Shown: positions 6,724 through 16,481 of the stretch, piece by piece
How positions within the stretch are numbered: the first letter of the stretch is position 1
Layout: every line of letters starts with the position of its first letter
From: an uncultured Flavobacteriaceae bacterium
Lineage (GTDB): Bacteria > Bacteroidota > Bacteroidia > Flavobacteriales > Flavobacteriaceae
Length of the DNA stretch: 43,596 nucleotides
NCBI GenBank assembly: GCA_947489085.1
Contig: CANLCJ010000033.1
Span: 1 to 43,596, forward strand
Direction of reading: 5' to 3'
Translations under genes and position numbers: made by a program
The notes under the pieces: model-generated
Databases searched by the model: none
What the model was told of the DNA's origin: nothing
Seen by the model: only the letters and a program-made list of their open reading frames with translations

Positions 6724-8883
6724 ATGCGTAAAAACCTTCAAAACATCAAATTAGATACAACGGGGCTTCAAAAACAAGAAGCCCCTAAATCTGTTGATAC
6801 AGCAGAAGGTATTTCTATACAATCGCATTACACCGCTAAAGCTATTGAAACAGCAAAACATCTTGATTTTGCTGCTGGTATTCCTCCCTATTTAAGAGGG
6901 CCTTACAGCACAATGTACACTCAAAAACCTTGGACTATTAGGCAGTACGCTGGTTTTAGTACAGCTGCAGAAAGCAATACTTTTTACAAACGCAATTTAG
7001 CTGCTGGACAAAACGCACTCTCTGTAGCGTTCGATCTGGCTACGCATCGTGGTTACGATAGCGACCACGAGCGTGTTATTGGAGATGTTGGAAAAGCTGG
7101 TGTAGCCATAGACACTGTAGAAGATATGATCGCCTTGTTTAGCGGTATTCCTTTAGACAGCATATCTGTATCTATGACGATGAATGGTGCTATTTTACCC
7201 ATTTTAGCGTTTTATATAGTTGCTGCAGAAGCTCAAGATATTCCTGTAAGCGCACTAGCAGGCACCATACAAAACGATATTCTAAAGGAATTTATGGTGC
7301 GCAACACATACATTTATCCACCAGCACCCTCTATGGCTATTGTTGCAGATATTTTAAAATATACCAGCACATACATGCCTAAATTTAATGGTATTAGTAT
7401 TTCTGGGTATCACATGCTTGAAGCGGGAGCGTCCTGCGATATTGAACTTGCTTACACACTAGCAGATGGTTTAGAATATTTAAGAACAGGCATAAACGCA
7501 GGCATACCAGTAGATACTTTAGCCCCCAGACTATCCTTTTTTTGGGGCATAGGTATGAATCATTTTATGGAGATTGCAAAGCTACGAGCCGCCAGAGTAC
7601 TTTGGGCAAAAATTGTAAAGCAATTTCAACCTGAAAACCCAAAATCTTTAGCCCTGCGTGCGCATTGCCAAACTTCTGGCTGGAGTTTAACTGCGCAAGA
7701 CCCACACACCAATATTGCCAGAACAACTGTAGAGGCTATGGCTGCTGTTTTTGGCGGTACGCAAAGCCTCCACACTAATGCTTTAGATGAGGCTATGGCA
7801 CTACCAACAGACGCCTCGGCACGCATAGCGAGAAATACGCAACTTTATATTTTAAAAGAAACCCAAATAACAAAAACTATAGACCCCTGGGGTGGTAGTT
7901 TTTATGTTGAAAAATTAACACACGATCTTATTCAAAAATCTTGGCAACTTCTGCAAGATATAGAACGTTTAGGTGGTATGACTAAAGCCATAGCTACTGG
8001 GAAACCAAAAGCTAAAATAGAAGCTGCAGCCGCTAAAAAACAAGCTAAAATAGACGCTGGTGAAGATATTATTGTGGGGGTTAATGCATTTAACGCAGAG
8101 AAAGCCCACCTCATCTCAACTTTAGAAATTGATACTGAAGCTGTAAGACTAGAACAAATAAAACGCTTAAAAACGGTTAAAGCACAAAGAAATAATGCAA
8201 AGGTAAAAGAGGCGCTTGCCAAACTTACTAAAGCCGCAGAAACACTTAAATCAAATGCTTACAAGACCAATGCAGCTCCTACAAATTTACTGCAACTTAC
8301 TATAAATGCTGCTCGAGTTAGAGCCACTTTAGGTGAAATTAGTAATGCTTTAGAGCAGGTATTTGGCAGGCATGAAGCACCTGTAGCCTTGGCATCTGGT
8401 GTTTACAAAACAACACTTAAAGACAATAATTCCGCTTTTAATAAAGCCAAAGCCTTGGTAGAGCGTCTAATTGCAGAAACTGGAAGACCTCCAAAAATAC
8501 TTGTCTCTAAAATAGGCCAAGACGGTCATGATCGCGGTGCTAAAGTTATTGCTACTGCTTATACCGATATTGGATTTAAGGTAGAAATGGCACCTCTATT
8601 TCTTACACCTAAAGAAGTTACAAGACTTGCTTTAGAGAAAGATGTAGATGTACTAGGGATTTCGTCTCAAGTTGCAGGCCATAAAACTCTTATTCCCCAA
8701 GTTGTAAAGGCATTAGAAAGCCAAAACCGCAGCGATATTATGGTAATTGTGGGTGGTGTTATTCCTAAAAAAGATTACTCGTTTTTAAAAGATGCTGGCG
8801 CTGCTGCTGTTTTTGGCCCTGGCTCTAAAATTAGCGACACAGCAATTCATATTTTAGAAAAGCTGCTCGCATTAAACGCGTAA
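6724..8883 (+). CDS. mutB: Methylmalonyl-CoA mutase large (catalytic) subunit
   Basis: With adenosylcobalamin it converts (R)-methylmalonyl-CoA and succinyl-CoA into one another, in propionate and odd-chain or branched amino-acid metabolism. The 719-residue length is normal. The N-terminal part has the substrate-channel motif [20 protein letters not shown] and the barrel ([36 protein letters not shown]). [10 protein letters not shown] follows. The C-terminal cobalamin domain carries DGHDRG at residues 600-605 (D600, H602, G605: the base-off/His-on DxHxxG motif), then a flavodoxin-like fold ending in [10 protein letters not shown] and FGPGSKI. All key residues are present. It ends 48 bases from the convergent helicase gene. 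Confidence 0.97.
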   Translation: MRKNLQNIKLDTTGLQKQEAPKSVDTAEGISIQSHYTAKAIETAKHLDFAAGIPPYLRGPYSTMYTQKPWTIRQYAGFSTAAESNTFYKRNLAAGQNALSVAFDLATHRGYDSDHERVIGDVGKAGVAIDTVEDMIALFSGIPLDSISVSMTMNGAILPILAFYIVAAEAQDIPVSALAGTIQNDILKEFMVRNTYIYPPAPSMAIVADILKYTSTYMPKFNGISISGYHMLEAGASCDIELAYTLADGLEYLRTGINAGIPVDTLAPRLSFFWGIGMNHFMEIAKLRAARVLWAKIVKQFQPENPKSLALRAHCQTSGWSLTAQDPHTNIARTTVEAMAAVFGGTQSLHTNALDEAMALPTDASARIARNTQLYILKETQITKTIDPWGGSFYVEKLTHDLIQKSWQLLQDIERLGGMTKAIATGKPKAKIEAAAAKKQAKIDAGEDIIVGVNAFNAEKAHLISTLEIDTEAVRLEQIKRLKTVKAQRNNAKVKEALAKLTKAAETLKSNAYKTNAAPTNLLQLTINAARVRATLGEISNALEQVFGRHEAPVALASGVYKTTLKDNNSAFNKAKALVERLIAETGRPPKILVSKIGQDGHDRGAKVIATAYTDIGFKVEMAPLFLTPKEVTRLALEKDVDVLGISSQVAGHKTLIPQVVKALESQNRSDIMVIVGGVIPKKDYSFLKDAGAAAVFGPGSKISDTAIHILEKLLALNA

Positions 8884-8931
8884 AAGAAGCAACTACTGCT
8901 GCTACTTTAACACACATTAATTTAAAACCAA

Positions 8932-10197
8932 TTACCTACGTCTACTAGCATTCGATTTTTTGCTACTGTTTCTACCAGAATTTCTAGAAGAGTTAGATGC
9001 ATTGCCTTGTCTTGGTTTTCTTTGCCTACCTTGCCCTTGCTTAATTGGCGCTGTAGATGCATTAGGGTCTGGCTCGAAACCTTCAATAATAGACACTGGC
9101 AATTTCATATCTATTAACTTCTCTATCGCTGTTAAATACGAAGTCTCTTCTGCACAAACCAAAGATAAAGCCTCTCCTTTAGCACCTGCTCTACCTGTGC
9201 GCCCTATTCTGTGCACGTAATCTTCTGATACATTAGGCAATTCGTAATTAATAACGTGAGGCAGTAATGGAATATCTAAACCACGTGCCGCAATATCTGT
9301 TGCTACAAGCACACGAACAGTTCCGTTTTTAAAACCAGACAAAGCCCTTACCCGAGCGCCTTGACTTTTATTACCATGAATGGCTGCTGCTGTTATGCCT
9401 GCTTTTACCATTTTTTCGCAAAGCCTGTTGGCACCGTGTTTTGTTCTGGTAAACACCAAAACCTGTTTCCAATTTCCTTCGGAAATTAATTTTATAATAA
9501 GTCCTGTTTTTAAGCCTTTAGCCACGCGGTAAACACTTTGGTTTATCGCTTCTACAGTTGTATTCTCTGGCGTAACTTCTATTTGTACAGGTGCATTTAA
9601 AAAGCTTTTAGCAAGTGTTTTTATACTTTTAGAGTATGTGGCCGAAAACATAAGGTTTTGGCGTTTGCTTGGCATAAGTTTGATAACACGTTCTATATCT
9701 CTAAGAAACCCCATATCTAACATACGATCCGCTTCGTCTAAAATAAAAAACTCGATATGTTTTAAAGACAATAGGCCTTGGTTTTGCAGGTCTAATAACC
9801 GCCCAGGGGTGGCTACCAAAACATCCACACCATTACGGATTGTAGCTGCTTGTGGTTTTTGATTTACACCACCAAATATTACTGCACTTTTAAGGTTTAA
9901 AAATTCGCTATAAGCTTTTACGTTTGCATAAACCTGAGCAGCTAACTCGCGCGTAGGCGTTAAAATTAAAGCACGAATAGATTTGAATTTCGAATTTGTG
10001 TTTTCTGATAAAAAATGAAGCAAAGGCAAGGTAAAACTTGCTGTTTTCCCTGTACCTGTTTGCGCAGAAGCCAATACATCATTACCTTCTAAAATGGCTG
10101 GTATTGCTTTTTGTTGTATGGGACTTGGGGTGGTATAGCCTTGCTTTTGCACTGCTTTTAATAGGGGTGCAGATAGACCTAAAGGTTCGAACGACAT
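8932..10197 (-). CDS. rhlE: DEAD-box ATP-dependent RNA helicase, RhlE type
   Basis: This helicase remodels RNA structures during ribosome assembly and RNA decay and helps at low temperature. All motifs are in order: Q motif ([14 protein letters not shown]), motif I AQTGTGKT, Ia PTRELAAQ, Ib TPGR, II DEAD, III SAT, then IV-VI in the second RecA domain ([34 protein letters not shown]). The C-terminus is low complexity and basic (R, S, N, K rich), typical of the RhlE group. The ATG at 10197 ([13 protein letters not shown]) matches family starts better than the upstream one at 10212. It is monocistronic and convergent with mutB. Confidence 0.93.
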   Translation of the reverse strand: MSFEPLGLSAPLLKAVQKQGYTTPSPIQQKAIPAILEGNDVLASAQTGTGKTASFTLPLLHFLSENTNSKFKSIRALILTPTRELAAQVYANVKAYSEFLNLKSAVIFGGVNQKPQAATIRNGVDVLVATPGRLLDLQNQGLLSLKHIEFFILDEADRMLDMGFLRDIERVIKLMPSKRQNLMFSATYSKSIKTLAKSFLNAPVQIEVTPENTTVEAINQSVYRVAKGLKTGLIIKLISEGNWKQVLVFTRTKHGANRLCEKMVKAGITAAAIHGNKSQGARVRALSGFKNGTVRVLVATDIAARGLDIPLLPHVINYELPNVSEDYVHRIGRTGRAGAKGEALSLVCAEETSYLTAIEKLIDMKLPVSIIEGFEPDPNASTAPIKQGQGRQRKPRQGNASNSSRNSGRNSSKKSNASRRR

Positions 10198-10361
10198 ATA
10201 TTGTTTTTGCAAAGTAAATGCATTAGTGCTGCTTACTTTTATAATTCGGGCAAATGTACATCTTATTTTAATATTAGCCGCTATTACTGCAACCTACTTG
10301 CTTTTAACTGTAAACCAATATTTAGATTTTTATGGTGTATCTAAAAAACAATGGCTTATTT

Positions 10362-13100
10362 TTAATTGTCAAAATCTCCCGCATTTACTACCGTCCAAGC
10401 ATCAAAAGGCTTAAAATAGGTTTTTATAGCCTTGTTAACACTTCCCACAGTTAGTGTTTTTATTTGTGTTTCTATGGCCTTGTGGAACAGCATATCTCTA
10501 CCGTAGTAAAGGTTATTATTAATGGTTCTGGCAAGTTCATTATCCTTTGCTCTGGACAAGCCTTCGCTTTGCACCCAACCTTTTACTGCAATATCCAACT
10601 CTTCTTTTGTAATACCGTCTTTTATAAAACGAGCTATTTCTTCTTTAAATCCTAGCTCTATTTTAGCAAGGTTATCTGGCGCATAAATCGCATACACCAG
10701 AATACTAGAACTCGGGTTTTTAGGATCTTTAGAAACACGTATATTTCCTCCTGCACCATAGCTTAAGCCCTCTTTTTGGCGTAAGCGCTCTGTAATTCTA
10801 GAATTTAAAAATCCGCCACCAAAAATAGCCCCTGCAATTTGTAATGCAGCGTAGTCTTTACTTTCAATATCACTTTTAAAAGGTAGAATCCCTATTGTTA
10901 TGGCATTCTTTTTTTCTGGAGTAATAATACTTTGGTTTACGGATGTATTAGTTTTATAAATCTTTGTAAAAGCAGTATGAGGTTTATTTACTCTAAACGC
11001 TTTAAAAGACGTTTTAAAATAGCGTTTTAGGGCTTCGGTATTAATATTGCCTATAGCGACTAAGGTTGCACTGTCGGAAATGCCGTAAAATGTATCATAA
11101 TAAGCACTTACTTCTGCTATACTTACTGCTTTAATAGCCTCTATATCTTCTTCTAAAGTACCAACATAAAAAGGATGTCCCTTTTCGTAATTTTGATTTA
11201 ATATCCCCAATCGTTTTGTAGCTAAAAATTGAGGTTGGGTTTTATTTTGCTCCAAATAAGCCAAATCCTCCGTTTTCAATTTTTCGAGTTCCTCCGCACT
11301 AAATTTCGGATGTTTTAACATATCTTCCATTAACGCTAATGCCGCATTTAAATGTGGTTCTGTTGTGGTAATGCTAACAGTAATACGCCCACTTGTACCA
11401 GAAAAATTTACCGAAGATTTTATAGCACTCAGCGCATCTTTTAAGTCTGTTCTTGTTTTAGACGTTGTACCTTTATCTAAAAGTCGTGCCGTGTAACCTG
11501 CCACAGTACCTTTATGCATAAAATCGTTTGCAGTACCATTTCTAATAACCCAATTAAGCGTTATTGTTTTTCCTCTGTTGTTTTTTTTAATAAATCCATA
11601 ATCTACAGGAATACCATCTAAACGCCCCGTTTCAAGGGTATTTTGAATGTTGGAATACGATACATCGAAAACTTCTCCTGCATCGTAGCCCGCTTTACCT
11701 TTGTAAGCCGCAACAAGTTCTTCTAGATTTTCAGTATGTGCCACAATTGCCGTCTTTGGGGGTTGCACCGTTGGTTTAAATACGCCCACAGTACGATTTG
11801 TTGGTAACAAATAGCGCGTTATAGCTGCATTAACTTTTGCTGCCGTCATCTGTTCTATTCTGTCCCGATGTATAAAAGACAATCGCCAATCTCCAGCCCC
11901 TATAAATTCGCTCATATAACGCCCTAAATAAGATGAGTTTCTGTTGATTTCGTCGTAATACTTCAACAAATTTGCTTTAGCACGCTTTACCTCCTCGTCG
12001 GTAACAGGGTTGTCTTTAAGTCCATCTAAAAGTGTTAGCATTGTGGTTTCTGCCTCTTCTAAACTTTTATCTGAAGGTACATTTACATTGATTAGTAAAA
12101 ACGAGGGTTCTTTTGTAAATGGCGCGTAAGAGTACACTTGAGCCGCTTTTTTTCCATCCACTAAAGCTTTATACAAGCGCCCAGACGGCTTATTAGTTAA
12201 TATTTGTTCTGCTACGCTCATTGCCGCGTAATCTTCGTGAGAACCTGCTGGAATATGGTACAACCCTTGCACGATTTGCAGATCTCCAATACGTTGCAGC
12301 AGTACACGACGTTCGCCTTCTTGCGGTGGTTCTACTGTCGGAATATCTTTAATGGCACCTTCTGGATTTTTTAAAGCCTCAAACCGTTCTACAATAAGTG
12401 CCAGAGTTTTTTCAACGTCAATTTTGCCCGTAACCATTAAAACCGCATTATCGGGTCGGTAATACTTTTTATAAAATGCTTGTAGTTTTTCTATAGGCAC
12501 ACGTTCAATATCAGATCGGTTACCAATAGTTGCATTTCCGTAATTGTGCCACAAAAAAGCAGTATTAATAACTTTAGAGCGCAATACAGTTTCTGGATCG
12601 TTTTCTCCACTTTCAAATTCGTTACGCACCACAGAAAACTCAGAATCTAAATCCTTTTTAGCTATAAACGAATTAAGCATTCTATCGGCCTCTAAATCCA
12701 GTGCCCATTTTAAATTTTCGTCTGTAGCGCTAAACGTTTCGTAATAATTTGTTCTATCGTAATACGTTGAGCCGTTGGGTCTGGTGCCGTGTGCGGTAAG
12801 CTCTTTGGGGATATCTGGATGGTTAGGTGTGCCTTTAAACACCATGTGTTCTAACAAATGTGCCATCCCTTTCTCTCCTGCACCTTCGTGCTTAGACCCT
12901 ACTCTATAAGTAATGTTTACTGTTATAGATTGCGACGAATTATCTGGAAACAACAGCACCTTTAAACCATTCTTCAACCTGTATTCGGTTATTCCTTCTA
13001 CAGAAGCTGTAGGCTCAATTTGTGCGTATATCGTCATATTACTTAGTATTAACCCTGCTATTAAAGTGCATTTTAAAGCTATTGTGTCTAAAAATTTCAT
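10362..13100 (-). CDS. Secreted M16-family zinc metallopeptidase
   Basis: The 912-residue protein has an N-terminal signal peptide (about residues 1-26, ending near IYAQ), so it acts in the envelope. The inverted zinc motif is HLLEHMVFKGT (HxxEH) at about residues 82-86. The distal glutamate lies in a segment reading DSEFSVVRNEFESG. Two M16 halves follow, the second without a zinc motif but with the conserved substrate-binding segment RLRQKEGLSYGAGG. This full-length two-half design is the pitrilysin/PqqL-like processing peptidase class that degrades peptides in a closed chamber. It stands alone on the minus strand. The substrate cannot be told from sequence. Confidence 0.92.
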   Translation of the reverse strand: MKFLDTIALKCTLIAGLILSNMTIYAQIEPTASVEGITEYRLKNGLKVLLFPDNSSQSITVNITYRVGSKHEGAGEKGMAHLLEHMVFKGTPNHPDIPKELTAHGTRPNGSTYYDRTNYYETFSATDENLKWALDLEADRMLNSFIAKKDLDSEFSVVRNEFESGENDPETVLRSKVINTAFLWHNYGNATIGNRSDIERVPIEKLQAFYKKYYRPDNAVLMVTGKIDVEKTLALIVERFEALKNPEGAIKDIPTVEPPQEGERRVLLQRIGDLQIVQGLYHIPAGSHEDYAAMSVAEQILTNKPSGRLYKALVDGKKAAQVYSYAPFTKEPSFLLINVNVPSDKSLEEAETTMLTLLDGLKDNPVTDEEVKRAKANLLKYYDEINRNSSYLGRYMSEFIGAGDWRLSFIHRDRIEQMTAAKVNAAITRYLLPTNRTVGVFKPTVQPPKTAIVAHTENLEELVAAYKGKAGYDAGEVFDVSYSNIQNTLETGRLDGIPVDYGFIKKNNRGKTITLNWVIRNGTANDFMHKGTVAGYTARLLDKGTTSKTRTDLKDALSAIKSSVNFSGTSGRITVSITTTEPHLNAALALMEDMLKHPKFSAEELEKLKTEDLAYLEQNKTQPQFLATKRLGILNQNYEKGHPFYVGTLEEDIEAIKAVSIAEVSAYYDTFYGISDSATLVAIGNINTEALKRYFKTSFKAFRVNKPHTAFTKIYKTNTSVNQSIITPEKKNAITIGILPFKSDIESKDYAALQIAGAIFGGGFLNSRITERLRQKEGLSYGAGGNIRVSKDPKNPSSSILVYAIYAPDNLAKIELGFKEEIARFIKDGITKEELDIAVKGWVQSEGLSRAKDNELARTINNNLYYGRDMLFHKAIETQIKTLTVGSVNKAIKTYFKPFDAWTVVNAGDFDN

Positions 13101-13339
13101 GCTACTATTTTTAATTTAAAACTGGTTAGTTTTCTACCGTACATGTGGTTGGAGCATCAAAATATGTGCGACTTCAAATGTCTAATTATAGCCTGTTATT
13201 TCCTCACAAATAACTGTTAATTTTTTGTGTAGTATATAGGTTTAAGCATTGTAAATTCATTTTAATTACTGTTAACAAGTTCGGTTTTTATTCCTCATAA
13301 ATAATTGTATTTTTACGGAATATAAAACCAAATCAATCA

Positions 13340-14104
13340 ATGGGGAAAATCATTGCTATTGCTAATCAAAAAGGTGGTGTAGGTAAAACGACAACCTCGG
13401 TAAACCTTGCAGCATCTTTAGGTGTTTTAGAAAAAAAAGTATTGCTTATCGATGCCGACCCACAAGCGAACGCTACCTCTGGGCTTGGTATAGATGTAGA
13501 TAGTGTGGAAATTGGTACCTACCAACTTTTAGAACACACTAATACTGCTAAGGAAGCCATTTTAAAAACCGATACACCAAATTTAGATATTATTCCTGCA
13601 CATATAGATCTTGTGGCTATCGAAATTGAGTTGGTAGATAAAGACGAACGTGAGTACATGTTAAAAAAGGTATTGCAAGACCTTAAAAACGATTACGATT
13701 ATATACTTATAGACTGCGCACCATCTCTAGGCTTATTAACCTTGAATGCACTTACGGCTGCAGATTCTGTTTTAATACCTATACAATGCGAATATTTTGC
13801 GTTAGAAGGTTTGGGTAAGCTTTTAAACACCATTAAAAGTGTGCAAAAGGTACACAATCCAACTTTAGATTACGAAGGGCTACTACTAACCATGTACGAT
13901 GCCAGACTTCGTTTATCGAACCAAGTTGTAGAAGAAGTACAGAAACACTTTAACGATATGGTATTTAAAACCATAATTCAAAGAAACGTACGTTTAAGTG
14001 AAGCTCCAAGTTACGGGGAAAGTATTATAAATTACGACGCGGCAAGTAAAGGCGCTAGTAATTATTTAAGTTTAGCTGAAGAAATTATAACAAAAAACAC
14101 CTAA
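13340..14104 (+). CDS. parA: Chromosome-partitioning ATPase ParA/Soj
   Basis: The 254-residue deviant Walker ATPase has KGGVGKTT at about residues 10-17, the second lysine-containing loop region IDADPQANATSG, and IDCAPSLGLLTLNAL (Walker B). It ends with the conserved ERNVRLSEAPSYG-type segment (here QRNVRLSEAPSYGESI). ParA dimers on the nucleoid move ParB-parS complexes and so segregate the replication origin. The gene is followed three bases later by parB. The 239-bp upstream gap is AT-rich. I found no canonical parS palindrome in the window. Confidence 0.97.
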   Translation: MGKIIAIANQKGGVGKTTTSVNLAASLGVLEKKVLLIDADPQANATSGLGIDVDSVEIGTYQLLEHTNTAKEAILKTDTPNLDIIPAHIDLVAIEIELVDKDEREYMLKKVLQDLKNDYDYILIDCAPSLGLLTLNALTAADSVLIPIQCEYFALEGLGKLLNTIKSVQKVHNPTLDYEGLLLTMYDARLRLSNQVVEEVQKHFNDMVFKTIIQRNVRLSEAPSYGESIINYDAASKGASNYLSLAEEIITKNT

Positions 14105-14107
14105 AAT

Positions 14108-15019
14108 ATGGCGAAGGCAACTAAGAAACAAGCTTTAGGTAGAGGTTTATCTGCACTTTTAAAAGACCCCAGTAACGATATACAATCCATTCAAGACGAA
14201 GGCGCCGATAAGGTTATTGGTAGCATTGTAGAATTAGATATTACGTCTATAGAAGTTAACCCTTTTCAGCCCCGTACAAATTTTAGCGAAGAGTCTTTGC
14301 AAGAACTCGCCTCTTCCATTAGAGAGCTTGGTATTATACAGCCCATAACTGTTAGAAAGTTAGAGTTTAACAAATACCAATTGGTTTCTGGAGAGCGCCG
14401 TTACCGCGCTTCTAAACTTGTAGGTTTAGAAACCATACCTGCTTATATAAGAATTGCTAACGACCAAGAGTCTTTAGAAATGGCATTGGTTGAAAACATT
14501 CAACGCCAAGATTTAGATCCTATAGAAATTGCGCTATCTTACCAACGTTTAATAGACGAAATTAACCTTACCCAAGAACAGATGAGTGAGCGTGTGGGCA
14601 AAAAACGATCTACAATTACCAATTATTTACGTTTACTTAAACTCGACCCTATAATACAAACAGGGATGCGCGATGGTTTTATTTCCATGGGGCATGGCCG
14701 TGCTTTAGTTACTGTAGAAGACCAAGCAACTCAGCTTGAAATTTACGAGGCTGTACTTACCGAAAAATTATCTGTTAGAAATACAGAGGAATTGGTAAGG
14801 CAATACAATACTACAAACGCAACCGAAAGCGACACAAAAACAAATGCTGAGTCCACCACTCCTGCTCATGTTAAAAAAGGTATAAAAGATTTTTCTGAAT
14901 ACTTTGGCCATAAAATAGACGTTAAAGTATCTAAAAACGGAAAAGGCAAGATTATTATTCCTTTTCATTCTGAAGAAGATTTTAACCGTATTAAAAAATT
15001 AGTACAGCGTGCTGAATAA
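14108..15019 (+). CDS. parB: Chromosome-partitioning protein ParB/Spo0J
   Basis: This 303-residue parS-binding CTP-switch clamp has the expected parts: N-terminal ParA-interacting basic motif (KKQALGRGLSALL), the ParB/Srx domain with NPFQPR and GERRYRASK, and ENIQRQDLDPIE. A helix-turn-helix follows (TQEQMSERVGKKRSTITNYLRLLKL), with SMGHGRALV at its C-terminal side, and then a dimerisation domain. Together with parA it directs origin segregation and loads SMC. It overlaps the DUF5683 gene by 11 bases. Confidence 0.97.
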   Translation: MAKATKKQALGRGLSALLKDPSNDIQSIQDEGADKVIGSIVELDITSIEVNPFQPRTNFSEESLQELASSIRELGIIQPITVRKLEFNKYQLVSGERRYRASKLVGLETIPAYIRIANDQESLEMALVENIQRQDLDPIEIALSYQRLIDEINLTQEQMSERVGKKRSTITNYLRLLKLDPIIQTGMRDGFISMGHGRALVTVEDQATQLEIYEAVLTEKLSVRNTEELVRQYNTTNATESDTKTNAESTTPAHVKKGIKDFSEYFGHKIDVKVSKNGKGKIIIPFHSEEDFNRIKKLVQRAE

Positions 15020-15635
15020 TTATCTAATAGCGCTAGTATTCGCTACTTTTTGTTGCTTTTCCTGCTTTTCTCAAAAAAATAAAACGCCTAAGGATAGCTT
15101 ACCTGTTACCCTTAAGGTTGAAAAAAAAACACGTCGTGTTAAAAGAAAAGTAATTTACGACCCTTTAAGACCTGCCAAAGCAACATTCCTCTCGGCCGTT
15201 GTTCCTGGTTTAGGGCAAGCTTACAATAAAAAATATTGGAAAATACCTATTGTTTACGGTGCCTTGGGTACTGGTATTTACTTCTTTATTACAAACAACA
15301 GAGAACACAACAGGTTTAGAGATGCTTTTAAAAACAGGCTTGCAGGCTTTTCTAACGATGAATTTTTCTTCGACGCCGAAGGCAATCTTTTAGAAGAACC
15401 CAGAGTTTCAGACGATGGTTTGGTAAGAGCACAGCGCTTGTTTAGAAGAAATTCTGAAGTTGCACTGCTAGTTACAGCTGGCATATACGTGCTTAATATT
15501 ATAGATGCAAATGTAGATGCGCATTTATTGCAGTATAATATTGATGAAAACCTTACCTTAGCACCGCATTTTAAACTAAATAGCTTCGATAGAAACACTA
15601 CCGATTTAGGCTTAACTTTAAATTTAAAATTTTAA
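15009..15635 (+). CDS. DUF5683 exported protein
   Basis: The 208-residue product has a signal peptide (about residues 1-22, ending CFSQ) and a basic spacer (KVEKKTRRVKRKV). The DUF5683 core follows: AFLSAV-type segment KATFLSAVVPGLGQAYNKKYW, then a membrane-compatible stretch VYGALGTGIYFFI. The C-terminal part ends in short beta strands with an F terminus, suggesting an outer-membrane location. The start is a GTG at 15009 inside the end of parB; the frame contains no suitable ATG before the signal peptide, so GTG decides. It belongs to the conserved flavobacterial order parA-parB-DUF5683-dapB-lepB. Function is not known. Confidence 0.85.
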   Translation: MLNNYLIALVFATFCCFSCFSQKNKTPKDSLPVTLKVEKKTRRVKRKVIYDPLRPAKATFLSAVVPGLGQAYNKKYWKIPIVYGALGTGIYFFITNNREHNRFRDAFKNRLAGFSNDEFFFDAEGNLLEEPRVSDDGLVRAQRLFRRNSEVALLVTAGIYVLNIIDANVDAHLLQYNIDENLTLAPHFKLNSFDRNTTDLGLTLNLKF

Positions 15636-15669
15636 ATGTAATAGTGCCTAACTATAGCATATATTACAT
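15636..15669. other. Hairpin between DUF5683 and dapB
   Basis: ATGTAATA (15636-15643) pairs with TATTACAT (15662-15669), and inside TGC pairs with GCA. It starts one base after the stop codon. No T run follows on the plus strand, so it may stabilise the upstream mRNA end rather than terminate. Confidence 0.4.
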
Positions 15670-15710
15670 CAAAAATAGTACTTCACGAAAATAAACATAA
15701 GATTACACCA

Positions 15711-16415
15711 ATGAATATAGCATTACTAGGATACGGCAGAATGGGAAAAACCATAGAACAAATTGCCATAAGTCGTGGCCACAATGTTGTTCTTACCATA
15801 GATAAGAACGATGTTGATTACGATATTACCAAAGCCGATGTTGCTATAGATTTTAGTTTGCCATCTGCTGCCTTTAATAACATTTCAAATTGCTTAAACA
15901 ATAATGTTCCTGTAGTTTCAGGAACTACAGGTTGGTTAGATAACTATAACGATGCTCTAGCACTATGCGAAGAGAAAAAAGGTGCTTTTATATACGCCTC
16001 TAACTTTAGTTTAGGCGTAAATATCTTTTTCGAATTAAATAAGGTATTGGCAAAGATGATGAGTAACTTAAAGCAATACAATGTTACTATGGAAGAAATT
16101 CATCATACTAAAAAGTTAGATGCTCCTAGTGGCACAGCCATTTCTCTAGCCGAAGGCGTTATCGAAAACAACGCGAACTATGCCAAATGGCAGTTAGATG
16201 ATAGTGCAGACCAAACCATTCCTATTGTTGCAAAGCGTATAGAAGATGTTCCCGGAACCCATAGCGTAAACTATGCTAGTGAGGTAGATACTATTAATAT
16301 TGAACACGTAGCACACAACAGGCAAGGCTTTGCTTTAGGTGCTGTTATAGCCGCAGAATGGTTGGCAGATAAAACAGGGGTTTTTACAATGAACGATGTG
16401 TTAAACATTAGTTAA
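15711..16415 (+). CDS. dapB: 4-hydroxy-tetrahydrodipicolinate reductase
   Basis: DapB reduces hydroxy-tetrahydrodipicolinate with NAD(P)H in the diaminopimelate/lysine pathway, supplying peptidoglycan precursors. The 234-residue length fits the shorter Bacteroidota form. The Rossmann start MNIALLGYGRMGKTIE, the AIDFSLPSA loop, SGTTGW, and the catalytic/substrate loop EIHHTKKLDAPSGTA are all present, followed by the C-terminal HVAHNRQGFALGAV segment. It lies downstream of DUF5683 and upstream of lepB on the same strand. Confidence 0.97.
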   Translation: MNIALLGYGRMGKTIEQIAISRGHNVVLTIDKNDVDYDITKADVAIDFSLPSAAFNNISNCLNNNVPVVSGTTGWLDNYNDALALCEEKKGAFIYASNFSLGVNIFFELNKVLAKMMSNLKQYNVTMEEIHHTKKLDAPSGTAISLAEGVIENNANYAKWQLDDSADQTIPIVAKRIEDVPGTHSVNYASEVDTINIEHVAHNRQGFALGAVIAAEWLADKTGVFTMNDVLNIS

Positions 16416-16481
16416 TCTCACAAAATCAAGTAACACGGTACGCTTTAGTGCTACTAACACGACTTTAAAACTTTAAAAATT

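Noticed and set aside
13101-13339. parS sites near parAB
   Set aside because: I looked for the 16-bp palindrome around GTTTCACGTGAAAC. Only half-sites (GTGTTTCAC near 1989 and 42012, inside the cassette repeats) are present.
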